Notes under the pieces: model-generated
Database searches by the model: none
What the model was told of the DNA's origin: nothing
What the model saw: the letters and a program-made list of their open reading frames with translations, nothing else
Made by a program: the position numbers and the translations under genes
Assembly: GCA_050084985.1 (NCBI GenBank)
Contig: JBITNC010000001.1
Location: 18,042,001-18,106,000, forward strand
Reading direction: 5' to 3'
Length of the DNA stretch: 64,000 bases
Source of the DNA: Nageia nagi
Lineage: Eukaryota; Pinophyta
Shown: positions 23,086 through 33,860 of the stretch, piece by piece
How positions within the stretch are numbered: the stretch's first letter is position 1
How the letters are laid out: each line of letters begins with the position of its first letter

Positions 23086-23669
23086 ACTCCCCCTTGAGGG
23101 CAATTTCACCAACCCGATAGCATCCCTAAGCTTATAGAATTGAGCTTTTGAGAGGGGCTTGGTGAACAAATCAGTGGAGTTCAAGGTGGATGATGCCATC
23201 AAAAAAATTTTCCTTGATAAAATGGGCATGGATTTCCACATATTTTGTTCTCTAATGGAATATAAGATTCTTAAACAAAGAAATAGTTGACTGATTATCT
23301 AAAAAAATCAAAGATGAGCCACCTTGCTCATACCTAATTTCTTTTAGAAGATGCCTTATCCAACTAGCTTCCGAAGCTACAACAGACATAGAATGGTATT
23401 TAGCTTGTATGGTGGAAAGAGAAATAGTAAGTTGCTTCTTAGAAGCCTAAGAGATAGCACCTAAACCAATGTTAAACACATATGCAGAGGTTGATTTCCT
23501 ATCATCTTTATCTCCCCCACGGTTAGAATCTAAGAATCCAAAGAGAAAAAATGAGGGCAAATTAGAATACTTGAGAACAAGATGGTTTTTGCATGAATCA
23601 TGCCATCAAATTCATTACAAAGGTAATATCTAGCCTAGAAATAGTCAAATACAAAAGACTACCAATTAA
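23086..23669 (-). pseudogene. Copia RNase H and pol C-terminus
   Basis: Minus strand gives SKKQLTISLSTIQAKYHSMS, EASWIRHLLKEI and LDNQSTISL, the copia RNase H blocks with the Glu and Asp metal ligands visible. Then comes KYVEIHAHFIKENF, and in a shifted frame STDLFTKPLSKAQFYKLRD, the usual pol end. At least three stops and one frameshift. Confidence 0.8.
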
Positions 23670-24448
23670 TCACCTGTAAGCTATAGCATCAGCTAACTGA
23701 GAGTTGGAGTTCAGAGAAATAGTGATTCTAGGAGAGATTGGGATCACAACATATCTACACTCTTCCATTCCAAACATCTGCAAGATGTTTGATATATACT
23801 TAGATTGACTAAGATAAGTGTAATCCTTGTATTGGTATACTTGCATTCCAAGGTAGTAGTGCAAGAGACCAAGATCAATCATTTCAAATGTTGCCTTAAG
23901 TTTGGATATGCACTCTTGAATGATTTCATCATTGTTCTTAGTTATCAGAAGATCATCCACATAAAGGAGAATCAAGACCACCTCTTTTCTTTGATTGAGT
24001 ACATATAGGTCAAAGTTAGAAAAACACTTGAAGAAAATAAAGTCTACAAAATACCTTGAAATCTTTCTATACCAAACTCTAGGTGCTTGCTTAAGTCCAT
24101 AAATGACTTCTTTAGCTTGCACACAAAGGACTCTTTACCTTTCACAATAAACCTTTCTGATTGATTCATAAGGATTTCCACATCTAAGTCACTATTGAGA
24201 AATGCACTCTTGACATTAAATTGAAAAAATTTCCATCATTGAGTTGCAGAAAGAGCAAAGATCATTCTCATAGTATGCATCTTTGGTACAAGAGCAAAGG
24301 TTTTCTCACAATCTACATTGTATTTCCAAGCAAAACCTTCGGTTACTAAACTTGCCTTGTATTTCTCAATATCCCTAATTGAATTAAACTTGACCTTGTA
24401 GATCCACTTATTGCCAATCACATTCTTCTTATTGGGATAAGAAATCAA
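23670..24448 (-). pseudogene. Copia reverse transcriptase
   Basis: Two open stretches, 24448-24236 (VIGNKWIYKVKFNS, then EGFAWKYNVDCEKTFA) and 24122-23670 (EVIYGLKQAPRVWY, LLYVDDLLITK, LGLLHYYLGMQV). The catalytic Tyr-Val-Asp-Asp is intact. The join near 24236-24122 has lost the usual continuous frame, with stops where the family has the FLNG/DVYM region. Part of the TSLVTEG block replaces the family's Arg-Leu-Val. The enzyme would copy element RNA. Confidence 0.9.
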
Positions 24449-24745
24449 ATCTCAAGTTTCATTTTTCATAAGTATCTCATACTCTACTTTCATGGCTTCC
24501 ATCTAGCACTCATACTCAAAAGCTTCTTTGAAAGTTGAGAGCTCATGCTTATTGTCAATCTTGGAAAATAAGGATTTTTTTAAGGTCATGCTCCTTGTTA
24601 CCCTTTATGTTGGAGAATTTTGTTCTTGAGGTGACTTGTCTACATCAAAATCTAACTAGCTAGGTGCAATTGAAGTGTCCTCTAGATCATCAACATCCTC
24701 ATTAGGAGAAAATTCTTTAGGAAGTTCATTAAATTTTACATCCTT

Positions 24746-25990
24746 TTAAACAAACACAGCTTTGTAGGATGGAGAGTAGAGCCTGTATCCTTTATGCTGA
24801 TTGTCATAACCCACAAAGATGCATTTTTTAGCTCTTTTTTTCAACTTTTTTCTTTTTTCAAAAATAATGTAGGAGAATGCTTCACAACCAAACACCCTAT
24901 GGTGAAAAATGTTAGGTTTTCTTCCTAACCATACCTTAAGAGGAGTTTTACCCTGAACAAATTTTATGGGACACCTATTCAAGGTGTAAATACTAGTGCT
25001 CATAGCTTCATCCAATAAGAAACTAGGAAGATTACCCAACATGCATTTAGCCATTTCCATAATTATTCTATTTTTCCTTTTGGTAACACCATTTTGATGA
25101 GGAGTGTAAAGAATCATAAATTTCCTCTTGATTTCATACTTAGCAAAATGGTTATTGAACTCATTACTGTTATATTCTCCCCCATTATCTGATCTCAACA
25201 TCTTAATTTTAAAGTTAGTTTGATTCTCAACAAAGGCCTTAAAAACTTTAAAACTCTCAAAGGTTTGATCCTTGTGCTCAAGTAGATATCCAAAGGTCAT
25301 CCTACTAAGGTCATCGATAAAGATCAAGATGTAAGATGCTCCTCCAAGTGAATTAGTATTAAATAGAACCATTAAATCTAAATTCTCAAGTTGAAGAGGT
25401 TGAGATGCTCTTGCTACCTTATATTTTTCAAACTTTTGTCTATGCATCTTGCCAAGAATGCACTTCTCACATAGACCAATTGATGGAGAAATTGAAGGCA
25501 AACCTTCCATAATTTCTTTATCTTTCATGACTTGAATACTCTTGTGGTTAAGGTACCTTAAATGTTGGTGCCAAAGATTTTCTCTAGAACACACACTTGT
25601 AGTAAGACACATCTTTGATGGAACTTGATCCACAATGTAGAGATCATCTTTTATTGCCCCTTTAACCAACGTGGTAAGTCCTTTTTTAATGCACCAAGAT
25701 TGAGAATCAAACTCAAAAGAGTACCCTTTTTTAGCAACTTGGATCATGGAGAGGAGGTTCATCTTAAGCTTATAAACATAGAGAATGTTGTCAAGAACCT
25801 TTCCATGAATCAACACACTCCCAATTCCTTGGATTTCAAGGGTAGAGTTATCACCTATCACAACCACATCTTTTCTATACTTGTGAAAGTTCTTAAATTT
25901 TTCCTTTTAAAAACATAGGTGATTAATGCAATGAGAATCAATAATCCAATTAGACAAAAAATTATGAGACATGGAGTAGAGAATCATAGC
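24746..25990 (-). pseudogene. Copia protease and integrase
   Basis: Near 25955-25930 the minus strand reads NWIIDSHCINH: the protease active site with its Gly replaced by His. A long open stretch of 373 codons (25867-24746) follows. It has the GAG-pre-integrase zinc region (HQHLRYLNH, then CEKCILGKMHRQKF), the integrase core (FIDDLSRMTFGY, then RSDNGGEY) and HQNGVTKRKNR. The last motif should contain the catalytic Glu of the Asp-Asp-Glu triad (Val-Ala-Glu-Arg in the family) and has Lys instead. The C-terminus (FVGYDNQHKGYRLYSP) is intact. It is the longest open stretch in the window but catalytically defective. Confidence 0.9.
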
Positions 25991-26029
25991 AAAACTAGCT
26001 TGAATATCTTTTTTTCCTTTGAAGTTCTT

Positions 26030-26985
26030 TACATTTCCATTGCCTTTGTTCTTTTCCTCTCTTTTCTTTTTGTAGCAATCAAATTCTTTAGGACCTTGGA
26101 TGCCACAATAGTAACAATTACCATCAAACTTTTCTTTAAGATATGGATTGTTTGCTTTGCCTTTTCCATCTCTTTATTTGAAGTGGTTGTTGTTACCATT
26201 GTTCCTATTGTTATTATTGTTGTTCTTGTTGTTGCTATTGTTGCCATTGTTCCTGCTACAGTTGTAGCCATTACCTCTTTTTTCAAATATTTTTGAGGAA
26301 GAATGATAATATTTCTTTTAATGGTTGAACTTCTTCTTGAAAGAAGTTTTGGTTGCTCCAATAGCAACATTATTATCCTTAGGAGAAGAAATCAACACCT
26401 TTTTATTAAGAGTTTTCTCATGCTTCAAAAGAGCATGGAAAGGTTCTCAAGGGAGAAGACTTCTTCTTCATTATCAAAGCTTATTTCCATAACTATCACA
26501 AAGTTTTCAAATTTTGATGAAAGGCTTTAAAAAATGATTAATACCATGAAATCATCATTGATCCAATTCCATCCACAAGCAATAAGTTGGGTCCTAAGTT
26601 CAATGATTTTGTTCAAGTAGATAGCCATATTTTCATCTTCCCCTTGACAAGATTGAAGCAACTTTTGGAGAATAGTAAACCTTCTTAAAAACTTTGAATC
26701 AAGGTAGATTTACTTAAGCTTATTCCAAGCTTCCTTTATCGAGGTTGAAGATGAAATCATTAGGAGCACATCATCAAAAATTGCACAAAAAATTATGGAT
26801 GTTGCCAACTCATTCTTTGTGTTGTAAGCCTCTAGTGCCTTCTCATTTGTAGGAGGTACTAGGTTCTCATTCACTATTTGCCAAATCTTTTTTACTTGTA
26901 ATTCAGCTCTCATCTGAGGTTCCCAAATACCAAAGTTGGAACCATCAAGAATGTGTTTGGGTAAAAAGGATTCTCCCATTTGCTA
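26030..26985 (-). pseudogene. Copia gag
   Basis: Starts at ATG 26979 with MGESFLPKHILDGSNFGIWE, the gag opening that leads into the UBN2 region (the Trp is typical). An open stretch to 26710 is followed by a broken frame to an Asn-rich run (about 26280-26160, encoded by AAC/AAT repeats). It ends with the nucleic-acid-binding knuckle CYYCGIQGPKEFDC (about 26110-26070), in which the zinc-binding His is replaced by Pro. Known role: packaging of element RNA in virus-like particles. This copy cannot make an intact protein. Confidence 0.85.
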
Positions 26986-29546
26986 TATAAAAATGTAAAA
27001 AATAATAAGCATGTGGTTTAAAAAACAACATTAGATGTTAAGTTTTAACCAAATATATAATACATGTTAAATTTAACACTAGATTCATGCTTGATTTGAT
27101 TCACAAGTGCAAATGTTTTACAACACAAATAATAATCCATGTACCCAAATACTTTTTTCATCACAAAAATTGTAGATGTAGAGTGACATTGTTGAGGCTT
27201 GATTTCTTGTCTAAAATTAGGCCTTCATCTAGATGCCCACACAAGAGGAGCCCAAGTACTACCAATCCCCAACTAGTTCACCTTGGTCAGTATTATACTT
27301 TCTCACAAGGAGAAGTACTAGCTATTTTCTAAGGTTATGACATTTATTAGATCGAACAAATTATTAATCTTGATTAGGTTTCAAGTTGTCCTCCTAGGTT
27401 ATCAAGATAATCCTTGAATAGATGTGTGAACATGTGGTATCACTACACACATGCCTGTCCACCTATTGGAGTTATGTCCAGACCAATATAGGACTTAGGG
27501 GTAATTGAGAAGTACAAAATTTTCACCATTTGGATCATCGAACTTAAAGGCTCTAGTTTGCCTATCCTCACCTCATGGATCCCTAAACAAGTCATGTTGC
27601 AAAATGTACGTGTGGATGTGTTTATTTTAAGGGATTGCTCATTTCAATGTTTGCGATTTTGCATAAGTAAATAGAGCAAAAGTGCTAAGCATGAAGAAAA
27701 GTGCATAAAATTTAAACATCATCCATTCATAACTTGGAACCTTAAGAGTCCAATGGGTTTTGTTTACTAACCGCTAAAGGACATCTTTACATAGGTCTAT
27801 AATTTGCACAAGTTAACTTTGCAAAAAATGATAAATACTTAAGCATAAGCATGCATTAATTTTAAAATTTGCACAAGTTAACTTTTTATAAAGGATAAAT
27901 ACTCAACATGCATCTTTTTAACTTAAGGAATTTAATTCATTAGCAAGCATATTTAAAAAAAAATTAAGTCCTAAGCATGCATTCAATAAAATTAAAGTAA
28001 AAATTTATACAAATTCCCCCCTTTTTACTTAAGGTTTTATCCCTAAAACTTGTATGCTAAAAAAATTAGTAGACATAGATAAATTTTAAGTAAGAATAAA
28101 ATTCCCCCTTCTTCAACTTAAATATTTATCCTTTAAAGATAGCATACTTAGATTACCTTAGCAAATTTTTGACTAAATTTTTTTTTGTCTAAGCAAATTA
28201 CCATACTTAGAAGTTTTTAATAAAAAATTATACTCCCAAACAACCTCCATGTGACACATTTTCTAAAAAAATGGGATAGCATTTAAGAGTAATGATGCAT
28301 ATTTTACTCTAAAGTAATGTAATTATGATAATGCTTTAAGTTTAGAGTAGAAGTGTATAAAGGAGATGGCTTGCAAGAAAAGAAAAAATAAATGCCTACC
28401 AAAGAAGTATATGATTGCTTCTAGAATGCTTGCAAGCAACAAGGGTCATTAAATGTTAGACCCCCCACCCTTATTTGGTAAAACAAAATGCTAAAAGACC
28501 AAGGAAAAAAAAAATTCAACAGGGTCCATGAGCATTGAGGAGGAGGATGCAAAAGGGGTTGTAGTTGGTGAGGAGGAGGATGCGAGGCAGTGAGGAGGAG
28601 AGCACCAACAAGGGCCACAGGTAACAAGCCTTTGGTTAGGGAAGGGGGCCATGAGTTGAATCAGATTAAATGATTAGAGGGGCCATGTGAGGAGGAGGAC
28701 TTTGATCCATGCAAGGAAATTTTTTTTGATAGACATGCATCCACGCTCACCACACCATCGACATGCGATGAGGATAGGGTAAGAAAAAAGAAGTAGGTGT
28801 TGACCAAAAGGATGGTCGAGTGATGGAGTTCACAGTGGATCTAAAAGAAGATGGGACACACAAAATAAGGATAGGAGGAGGAGTCCAACCAGATCATCTC
28901 TCCTCAGGATGGGAGGAGATTTGTATGATTTTTTTTATTTTACAAATTTTTGTATATAAAAAAAAACTTTCTTATATATATCTGATTTGTAATAAAAAAA
29001 ATACAACTCCTCTTTTTGTTTGAAAAAGAAATTTATATAGTAAATATCCTCTAATGTTTTGTATCAACATTTTTGTAAAAAGGTGTAAAACTATATATAG
29101 AAATATAATTTTTTTAAATATTTTTCTTCACAAAGATAGTGAAGAGATAAAAAAATACAATATCTTTTCTTAAAATATTATTTATTAAAACAAATGTGTA
29201 TATATATATATATATTCAAAACCTTTGATAAAAAAAATCTCTAAACCAAATATATGCAAAATTAGAGCAATGTAACTATCAATTTTAAAATAATAGGAAA
29301 TATTAGTATAAGTAAACAAAATTGCTTCTCAATATATTGCTCTTTAACAAATTTGCCACATATATAAGAGAGAACTAACATAATACCAAATATGTTAGTA
29401 ACATTAGTTAAATATGTAAAAAAGGAAGGAGATTGTAAGTAGGAGGTTATACCTTATCTTGAATTTTACCTCAACAATGAAATGAAGAGATGAACACCAA
29501 GAAGAAGAGCTTCCACACCAAGGATGTGAAGAGGAGCCTTCAAGAA
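26986..29546 (-). other. Long 5' leader of the copia element
   Basis: About 2.5 kb between primer site and gag ATG, far longer than the usual copia leader of tens to a few hundred bases. I find no recognised domain on either strand. It includes AT-rich tracts (29195-29213 TA repeat), Leu/Pro-type low-complexity frames at 28421-28627, and a purine-rich block at 28505-28620. It may be a captured or nested sequence; I see no terminal repeats or target duplication that would prove this. Confidence 0.5.
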
Positions 29547-29558
29547 GCTCTGATACCA
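29547..29558 (-). promoter_or_regulatory. Primer-binding site of the copia element
   Basis: TGGTATCAGAGC on the minus strand, exact initiator-Met tRNA complement, three bases from the 5' LTR. Confidence 0.9.
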
Positions 29559-29561
29559 ATT

Positions 29562-30046
29562 TGAAGGAACTAACACTAACAATATAATTCCTAAACAACC
29601 AAGATCACATGAAAGCTCACAATACACATCTAACAAACTCACAAATATAACACAAGATGTAAGTGGTTCCTCCAACTAGGAGTACATCCACTAACTAGTT
29701 CTCACTTCTTAACAAATATGAACTCTTACAATCCTTCTACACTTTTCTCTTAAAAACTATACTATAGCATAACTTTACTCCACAAATTGGTGTGTGATCA
29801 CAAAGAGGGGGCCTTCTATTTATAGACCAAAATCCCTCTTTGGATCAACCTTTTATCCAATGTACAAAAGCATGATATGTAGATACTTTTACCCAAGGGG
29901 CATGCTCATGACATGGAGTGTAGGACAAGTTACATTATCATATTCACTTAAATACTTAAAGTATAAAATGATACCCTTAAGTATTAGTGAATTTATATAG
30001 AAGATTATTATAAAACCTTTACAATAATTTGTTATACATTCCAACA
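29562..30046 (-). repeat. 5' LTR of the copia element
   Basis: 485 bp, plus-strand ends TGAAGGAACTAAC and CATTCCAACA. The TATA motif at 29816-29824 (minus strand, TATAAATAG) would drive the element's RNA. Confidence 0.95.
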
Positions 30047-30271
30047 AAAAAGAAGAAATGTATTATGCACCTAACCAAGAAAGGTAGGGAGATAAAATTG
30101 GACTGTAATAATTTATTTATTTTTTAAATAAGTTTTTGACCTTTTCTCAAAACTATTAATAATATATATAAAAATAAATTAAAAATCAAATATTTGTCAA
30201 AGATATTTCTAATAAATGTTGTATTTCTTCAAATTTATTCTTTCAAATAACATTTAAAACAAAAATATATA

Positions 30272-30580
30272 ATGGAAGAGATCACATTTGAAGTTATATA
30301 AAACATATTCAAGGTAGATGATTTTATCACCTTAATTCAATTAATGATTGTATTCAATTTACAAATGAAATTGAACATGATAGTAAGATACCTTTCCTAG
30401 ATGTACTAGTGTATAAAAAGGATAATGGGGAGTTGGGACATGAGGTATATAGAAAAAAGATACATACATACACTTGCATGCCTCATCTCATCATCATTAT
30501 GATCAAAAGATGGGGGTTCTCAATACTTTTATAATAGAGCTCTTCTATTTTTAGATAATGACCATATACATAAGGAGAAA
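30272..30580 (+). pseudogene. PLE reverse transcriptase, C-terminal fragment
   Basis: Frame starting 30272 reads MEEITFE, and after one stop FKVDDF; the Val-Asp-Asp is the RT catalytic site (PLE usually Tyr-Val-Asp-Asp). The next frame continues LNSINDCIQFTNEIEHDSK, then IPFLDVLVYKKDNGELGHEV and a YRKKIHTYT block. This matches the PLE thumb pattern of Leu-Asn ... Phe-Thr-x-Glu ... Leu-Pro-Phe-Leu-Asp-Val and Tyr-Arg-Lys-x-Thr-His. About 20 residues usually found between the catalytic Asp pair and the Leu-Asn are missing, with the frame change. Further frame changes reach 30580. The palm upstream is absent. Confidence 0.8.
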
Positions 30581-31159
30581 ATGCATCTAACTAAAATACT
30601 AATGAGTAACGATTATTCTACTAAAGAGATTAGACATGCATGGAATAAGATAGAAAGAGGAAAAACTAATGAGAGACTAGACTATAATAATACTAATTCA
30701 TACATAGGGGTAGCCTACCATCCCTATATCAAGGGTTTAAGTGATAATTTAAGTAAAATATTAATGAAAGCATATATTAAGACAATTTTTCTTCCTCTCA
30801 ATAAATTAGAGAACATGTTCATATCTGTGAAAGACCACATAGAACCCTTACAACATAAAGGTGTATATAAGATAATGTGTGAGTGTGGAACTTGTTACAT
30901 TGGTGAAACAAGTACTTCAATACATGAAAGAGTTAAAGAACATTGTACTGATTTACAATATAATAGAATAATAAAATTTGCCCTTGTTGAACATGTAGAT
31001 AAGACTAAACACCATATACTCATGGATAAAATTGAAGTCTTGGCTAGATGTGATGAAGTCCAAGAATGAAGAATTAGAGAAGCTATTAACATTAAAATTA
31101 ACCCTAATAATATTAATGGAGATCAAGGTGTTGAGATTAGTAGGGCATGATTACCTATT
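30581..31159 (+). pseudogene. PLE linker and GIY-YIG endonuclease with one premature stop
   Basis: Open from ATG 30581 to TGA 31067-31069 (162 codons). Residues 1-90 are the PLE connector, including YHPYIKGLSDNLSKILMKAY and VKDHIEPL. The nuclease starts at G94-V95-Y96 (GIY), followed by Cys100, Cys102 and Cys105, then Y106-I107-G108 (YIG), the catalytic Arg117 and His121 in ERVKEH, and a conserved EH at 137-138. The stop replaces a codon in the family's Arg-Arg run (TGA from CGA is the simplest origin). The frame then continues RIREAINIKINPNNINGDQG to about 31150, where the Glu is the metal-binding residue. All motifs are present; only the stop disables it. In the family this nuclease nicks target DNA for priming. 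Confidence 0.9.
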
Positions 31160-32071
31160 ATTGACCTAATTTACAAACATAGAAGGAAAAATAATATGAT
31201 ACTAAAATAGCCATAACTTTTGCATTTTAACTTGGTTTTTCATGTTCTTTACATCGTTGGAATGATATTTTTATGTAGAATTTAACTATATTTATATTTT
31301 TCATATTTTATAATAATAGAGGGCCAAAATTGATCTTATAAAATTGGGTATTACTTATCTCTACTTAAGAAGAGGTTAGACTTTATTTTCTTCATTCAAT
31401 AATTCTGAAGATGGGTCCCACAGATTGGACTCGAAATGTCAATAATTCAAATTCATATGCAAGTAAACCTCAAACCATTAAACAAAAATAAGAAATCAAG
31501 TTCATGTTTTAGGAATTCAATTTTCAATTCTATAAGTTTTCAACAAAAAATGTTATATGTTCGGTTAAACATTATATTATTTGAAAGCTAATATATATTT
31601 TATAATAAATTTATAGTATAAAATAAATTAGCAATAAATATATAAATTTTTCATATTCATAATATATTTTTGTAAATATATTTACAATATCATTATTTAT
31701 ATTTGTAAATATAATTTAATATATTACATATGTAATATATTCACAATATTTCCATTGACCAAAAGTATGGAAATAAAAAATCTTTTATTTTTGGAAATTT
31801 TGATATCTTGAAAATAGATAAGAGATTTTTATTGCATTTTTACTATGAAGTTGGGTTATGTATTATTTTTGATGACTACAAAAAATATAAAAGAGAAGTA
31901 AGGTGAATGAAGCATCAACAATAGATATGTATATGGTGATTTGTGGCATATGAGGTCTTTGTTTTATATGTATAGGTGCTTCATTTTTCATTTTGTTTAA
32001 TTATTAATTTTTGCTTAACATGTCAAGATTGTTTCTTTTTATTACACTTTGCTATCTTTCTTACCATCCAT
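31160..32071 (+). other. PLE 3' noncoding region
   Basis: AT-rich, no coding motif. The part from about 31486 to 32071 is shared with the inverted derivative at 39876-40315, so it belongs to the element rather than to flanking DNA. Ends in a pyrimidine-rich stretch CTATCTTTCTTACCATCCAT. Confidence 0.6.
31398..31447 (+). ncRNA. Hammerhead-ribozyme-like motif of PLE type
   Basis: The conserved core CTGAAGA (31405-31411) and GAAA (31433-31436) flank a possible stem II, GGGTCC (31413-31418) with GGACTC (31427-31432), six pairs including one G-U, closing an 8-base loop. After GAAA comes TGTC (31437-31440), giving a two-pair helix III (A-U, U-G) with no loop and a cleavage site after C31440. Stem I pairs 31398-31404 with 31441-31447, six of seven positions. 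A hairpin with almost no helix III is typical of PLE hammerheads, which are thought to act as dimers. An unpaired T at 31412 is irregular. Activity is inference. Confidence 0.6.
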
Positions 32072-32212
32072 CCTTTTTGCCATTAGTATTAACAAATTAA
32101 CTAGAAATAAGATTTGTTTTCTTTTTTTTTGTAGGAATTAGAAATAAATTTTGTTTTAAATTATAAATTCAATAATTATGTAATCAATATTTATCAATTT
32201 CATAGGGGTGAT
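32072..32212. other. Short AT-rich spacer
   Basis: About 140 bp between the PLE end and the broken coding locus. Includes a T-run (32121-32130). Nothing recognised. Confidence 0.5.
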
Positions 32213-33394
32213 ATGAGCACCAAGGATGGGTCCCAAGGTTTGGAATACTAAAAATGCATTCCTTGGAGTGAGCTTAGCTCAAGGGGTGATAGTGCATTCA
32301 CACATCATGATGTAATGTGGTGGTCATCCTTTGATTTAAGGTTTGCATGGTCTTGCATGGTGAAGTTTGTAGGGAATCATTTACATGATTTTGAGGAGCT
32401 TGAAACTTTAATAATTTCATATGCTACGATGACTTGGTGATGTTTAGTACATCATTGGAAATCTGGATTAGAAATTTGGAACCACTTTCCTTGATTACTA
32501 GGAGTGGAGGTAGTTATTATGCATGTGAGAGAAGATCTCGATGTAATTGACAAGATTTTAAAGGATAAGGGTACCTCTTTATATGTTAAAAAAACATATT
32601 TATAGCTCCCTTACATGCCATGAACACTTGTATTTATTTAGAGGTGAAATAATGGTTGATGTTTTATACTATGTAGAGCTTATTGTGTTGTAGGTAGATG
32701 AGGATCATCTTAGAGAAGGTGGGTTGGATGCATTTTTTGGACCAGTTCCATTCAACTAATGAAAATTTGGCTTTGGAATTATCTCATTCATGGGAGAAAG
32801 GGGATATTGATGTGGATATGATTTATTTTACTATTAATCTTGAATTGATAGTGAAGGTGATCGACTTTCCTTTGGAGGAGGAAAATTGATGAGGGAGAAG
32901 CATTCACTAGTGATTGAACTCCAATTATTAAAGGAAAAATGATAATATAGAAAATATGTAGGGCATATTAATAAGGAATACCTCCCCCATAAGTGGAAGG
33001 GCATGTTGATGGTCATTATGTAGTATCTTATGATGGATAGCCATGCCTCTATCCTTCAAAGCTTTCACTTTTCCCTCCTAAATATTTTCAAATATGGTAA
33101 GTAGAACATTTTGATCTACTTATTTAATTATTTGCATAAGTCTATCATGGAAGTAAAATAAGGGAAGTTGGTGGTTCCACATAATCATGGTTTGTTATGT
33201 GCTTTATTTAATCATGTTGTGATGAAGCAATCTAAATTGATCTTGAATCCTAGTTTGGGTTTGGATTATACTAACTCTGAGGATAATGATGGTTATAGGG
33301 TTAAGAGAAGGACCTAAATAATGGAGAGGATGAGGATTTTATTCCTATGAAAAATGATCCTATTCTAGTGGAGGAGTCTTAGCCAATGGCCACT
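32213..33394 (+). pseudogene. Unrecognised broken coding locus, 5' part
   Basis: From ATG 32213 the plus strand reads MSTKDGSQGLEY and then a stop, with further frames reopening, among them 32698-32889 (63 codons, NLALELSHSWEKGDIDVDMI, then IVKVIDFPLEEEN). The pattern of a Gly-Asp-x-x-Val strand followed by Ile-x-x-Val and Phe-Pro-Leu-x-x-Glu resembles hypothetical proteins common in plant repeats, with the closing Trp changed to a stop. I cannot name the family. The locus is cut by the copia element at 33395 and resumes at 38494. Confidence 0.4.
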
Positions 33395-33850
33395 TTAGAA
33401 AATGCCTAATAAATTAGCTTTCAAACTAAAGTACAATGCTTTTATAGTTCCATATTGGAACAAGATATAAAATACATGATTGATAAGAAAAAAAATACAT
33501 GTCTACAAAAAATGCATATAACATAGTCCTAAATCCATGTGAACAAGCCTATGGATACTCAAACTATGTTCACACATGTTCTACCATACTATAAATACCA
33601 TCCACTAGAGCTATTAGTTGAAATAATAAGAAAAACTCATGAAAAACTAACTAAAATCATGCTTTACCCATGTAAAATAGTCAATCGTTCATTTACAAAA
33701 TAACCGTGTAGGATCATCTAAATGATTAAGTGCAAAATTATGCTTGATGAAGATGATTGTGAAATCAAAATCATCCCTATGCTAGATGATTGGGACAAAT
33801 GTGAGAACAAAATAATGTTAGCTTGAGAAGATCAAGTTTAAACTCCAACA
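33395..33850 (-). repeat. 3' LTR of copia element at 33.4-38.5 kb
   Basis: 456 bp; lacks about 30 bp that the partner has near 38340-38380. Plus-strand ends TTAGAAAATG (terminal TG mutated) and AAACTCCAACA. Confidence 0.9.
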
Positions 33851-33860
33851 TTATCCCCTT

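Larger units (their letters stand above)
21891..30046 (-). mobile_element. Full-length Ty1/copia retrotransposon
   Basis: 8156 bp, two 485-bp LTRs (21891-22375, 29562-30046), target duplication AAAAA (21886-21890, 30047-30051), minus-strand primer site TGGTATCAGAGC (29547-29558) and polypurine tract read on the minus strand as TAAGGGGGAG (22376-22385). The internal order gag, protease, integrase, RT, RNase H is that of copia. It has an exceptionally long leader, about 2.5 kb, between primer site and gag. Frames are broken in several places. LTRs look about 93% identical by eye. Confidence 0.95.
30268..32071 (+). mobile_element. Penelope-like element (PLE), 5'-truncated, GIY-YIG type
   Basis: Plus strand. 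It begins inside the reverse transcriptase (MEEITFE then FKVDDF, 30272-30325), continues with the RT C-terminal block (30330-30480), a linker, a GIY-YIG endonuclease (30581 to about 31150), and a 3' region of about 900 bp. The 3' region contains a hammerhead-like motif (31398-31447). Domain order RT then C-terminal GIY-YIG is diagnostic for endonuclease-bearing PLEs, which in plants are known mainly from conifers (Dryad group). The 3' limit is set by where similarity to the inverted copy at 39876-40370 stops. The 5' limit is where the two copies also start to match, within RT. Confidence 0.88.

Noticed and set aside
25919-26296. Hydrophobic 125-codon plus-strand frame that looks membrane-like
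   Set aside because: It is the complement of the Asn-rich copia gag region (AAC/AAT repeats read as GTT/ATT), so the Val/Ile/Phe runs are an artefact.
28820-29023. Short plus-strand frame in the copia leader (MMEFTVDLKEDG start)
   Set aside because: 67 codons, no motif, and the second half is AT-rich run-on; not enough to call a gene.
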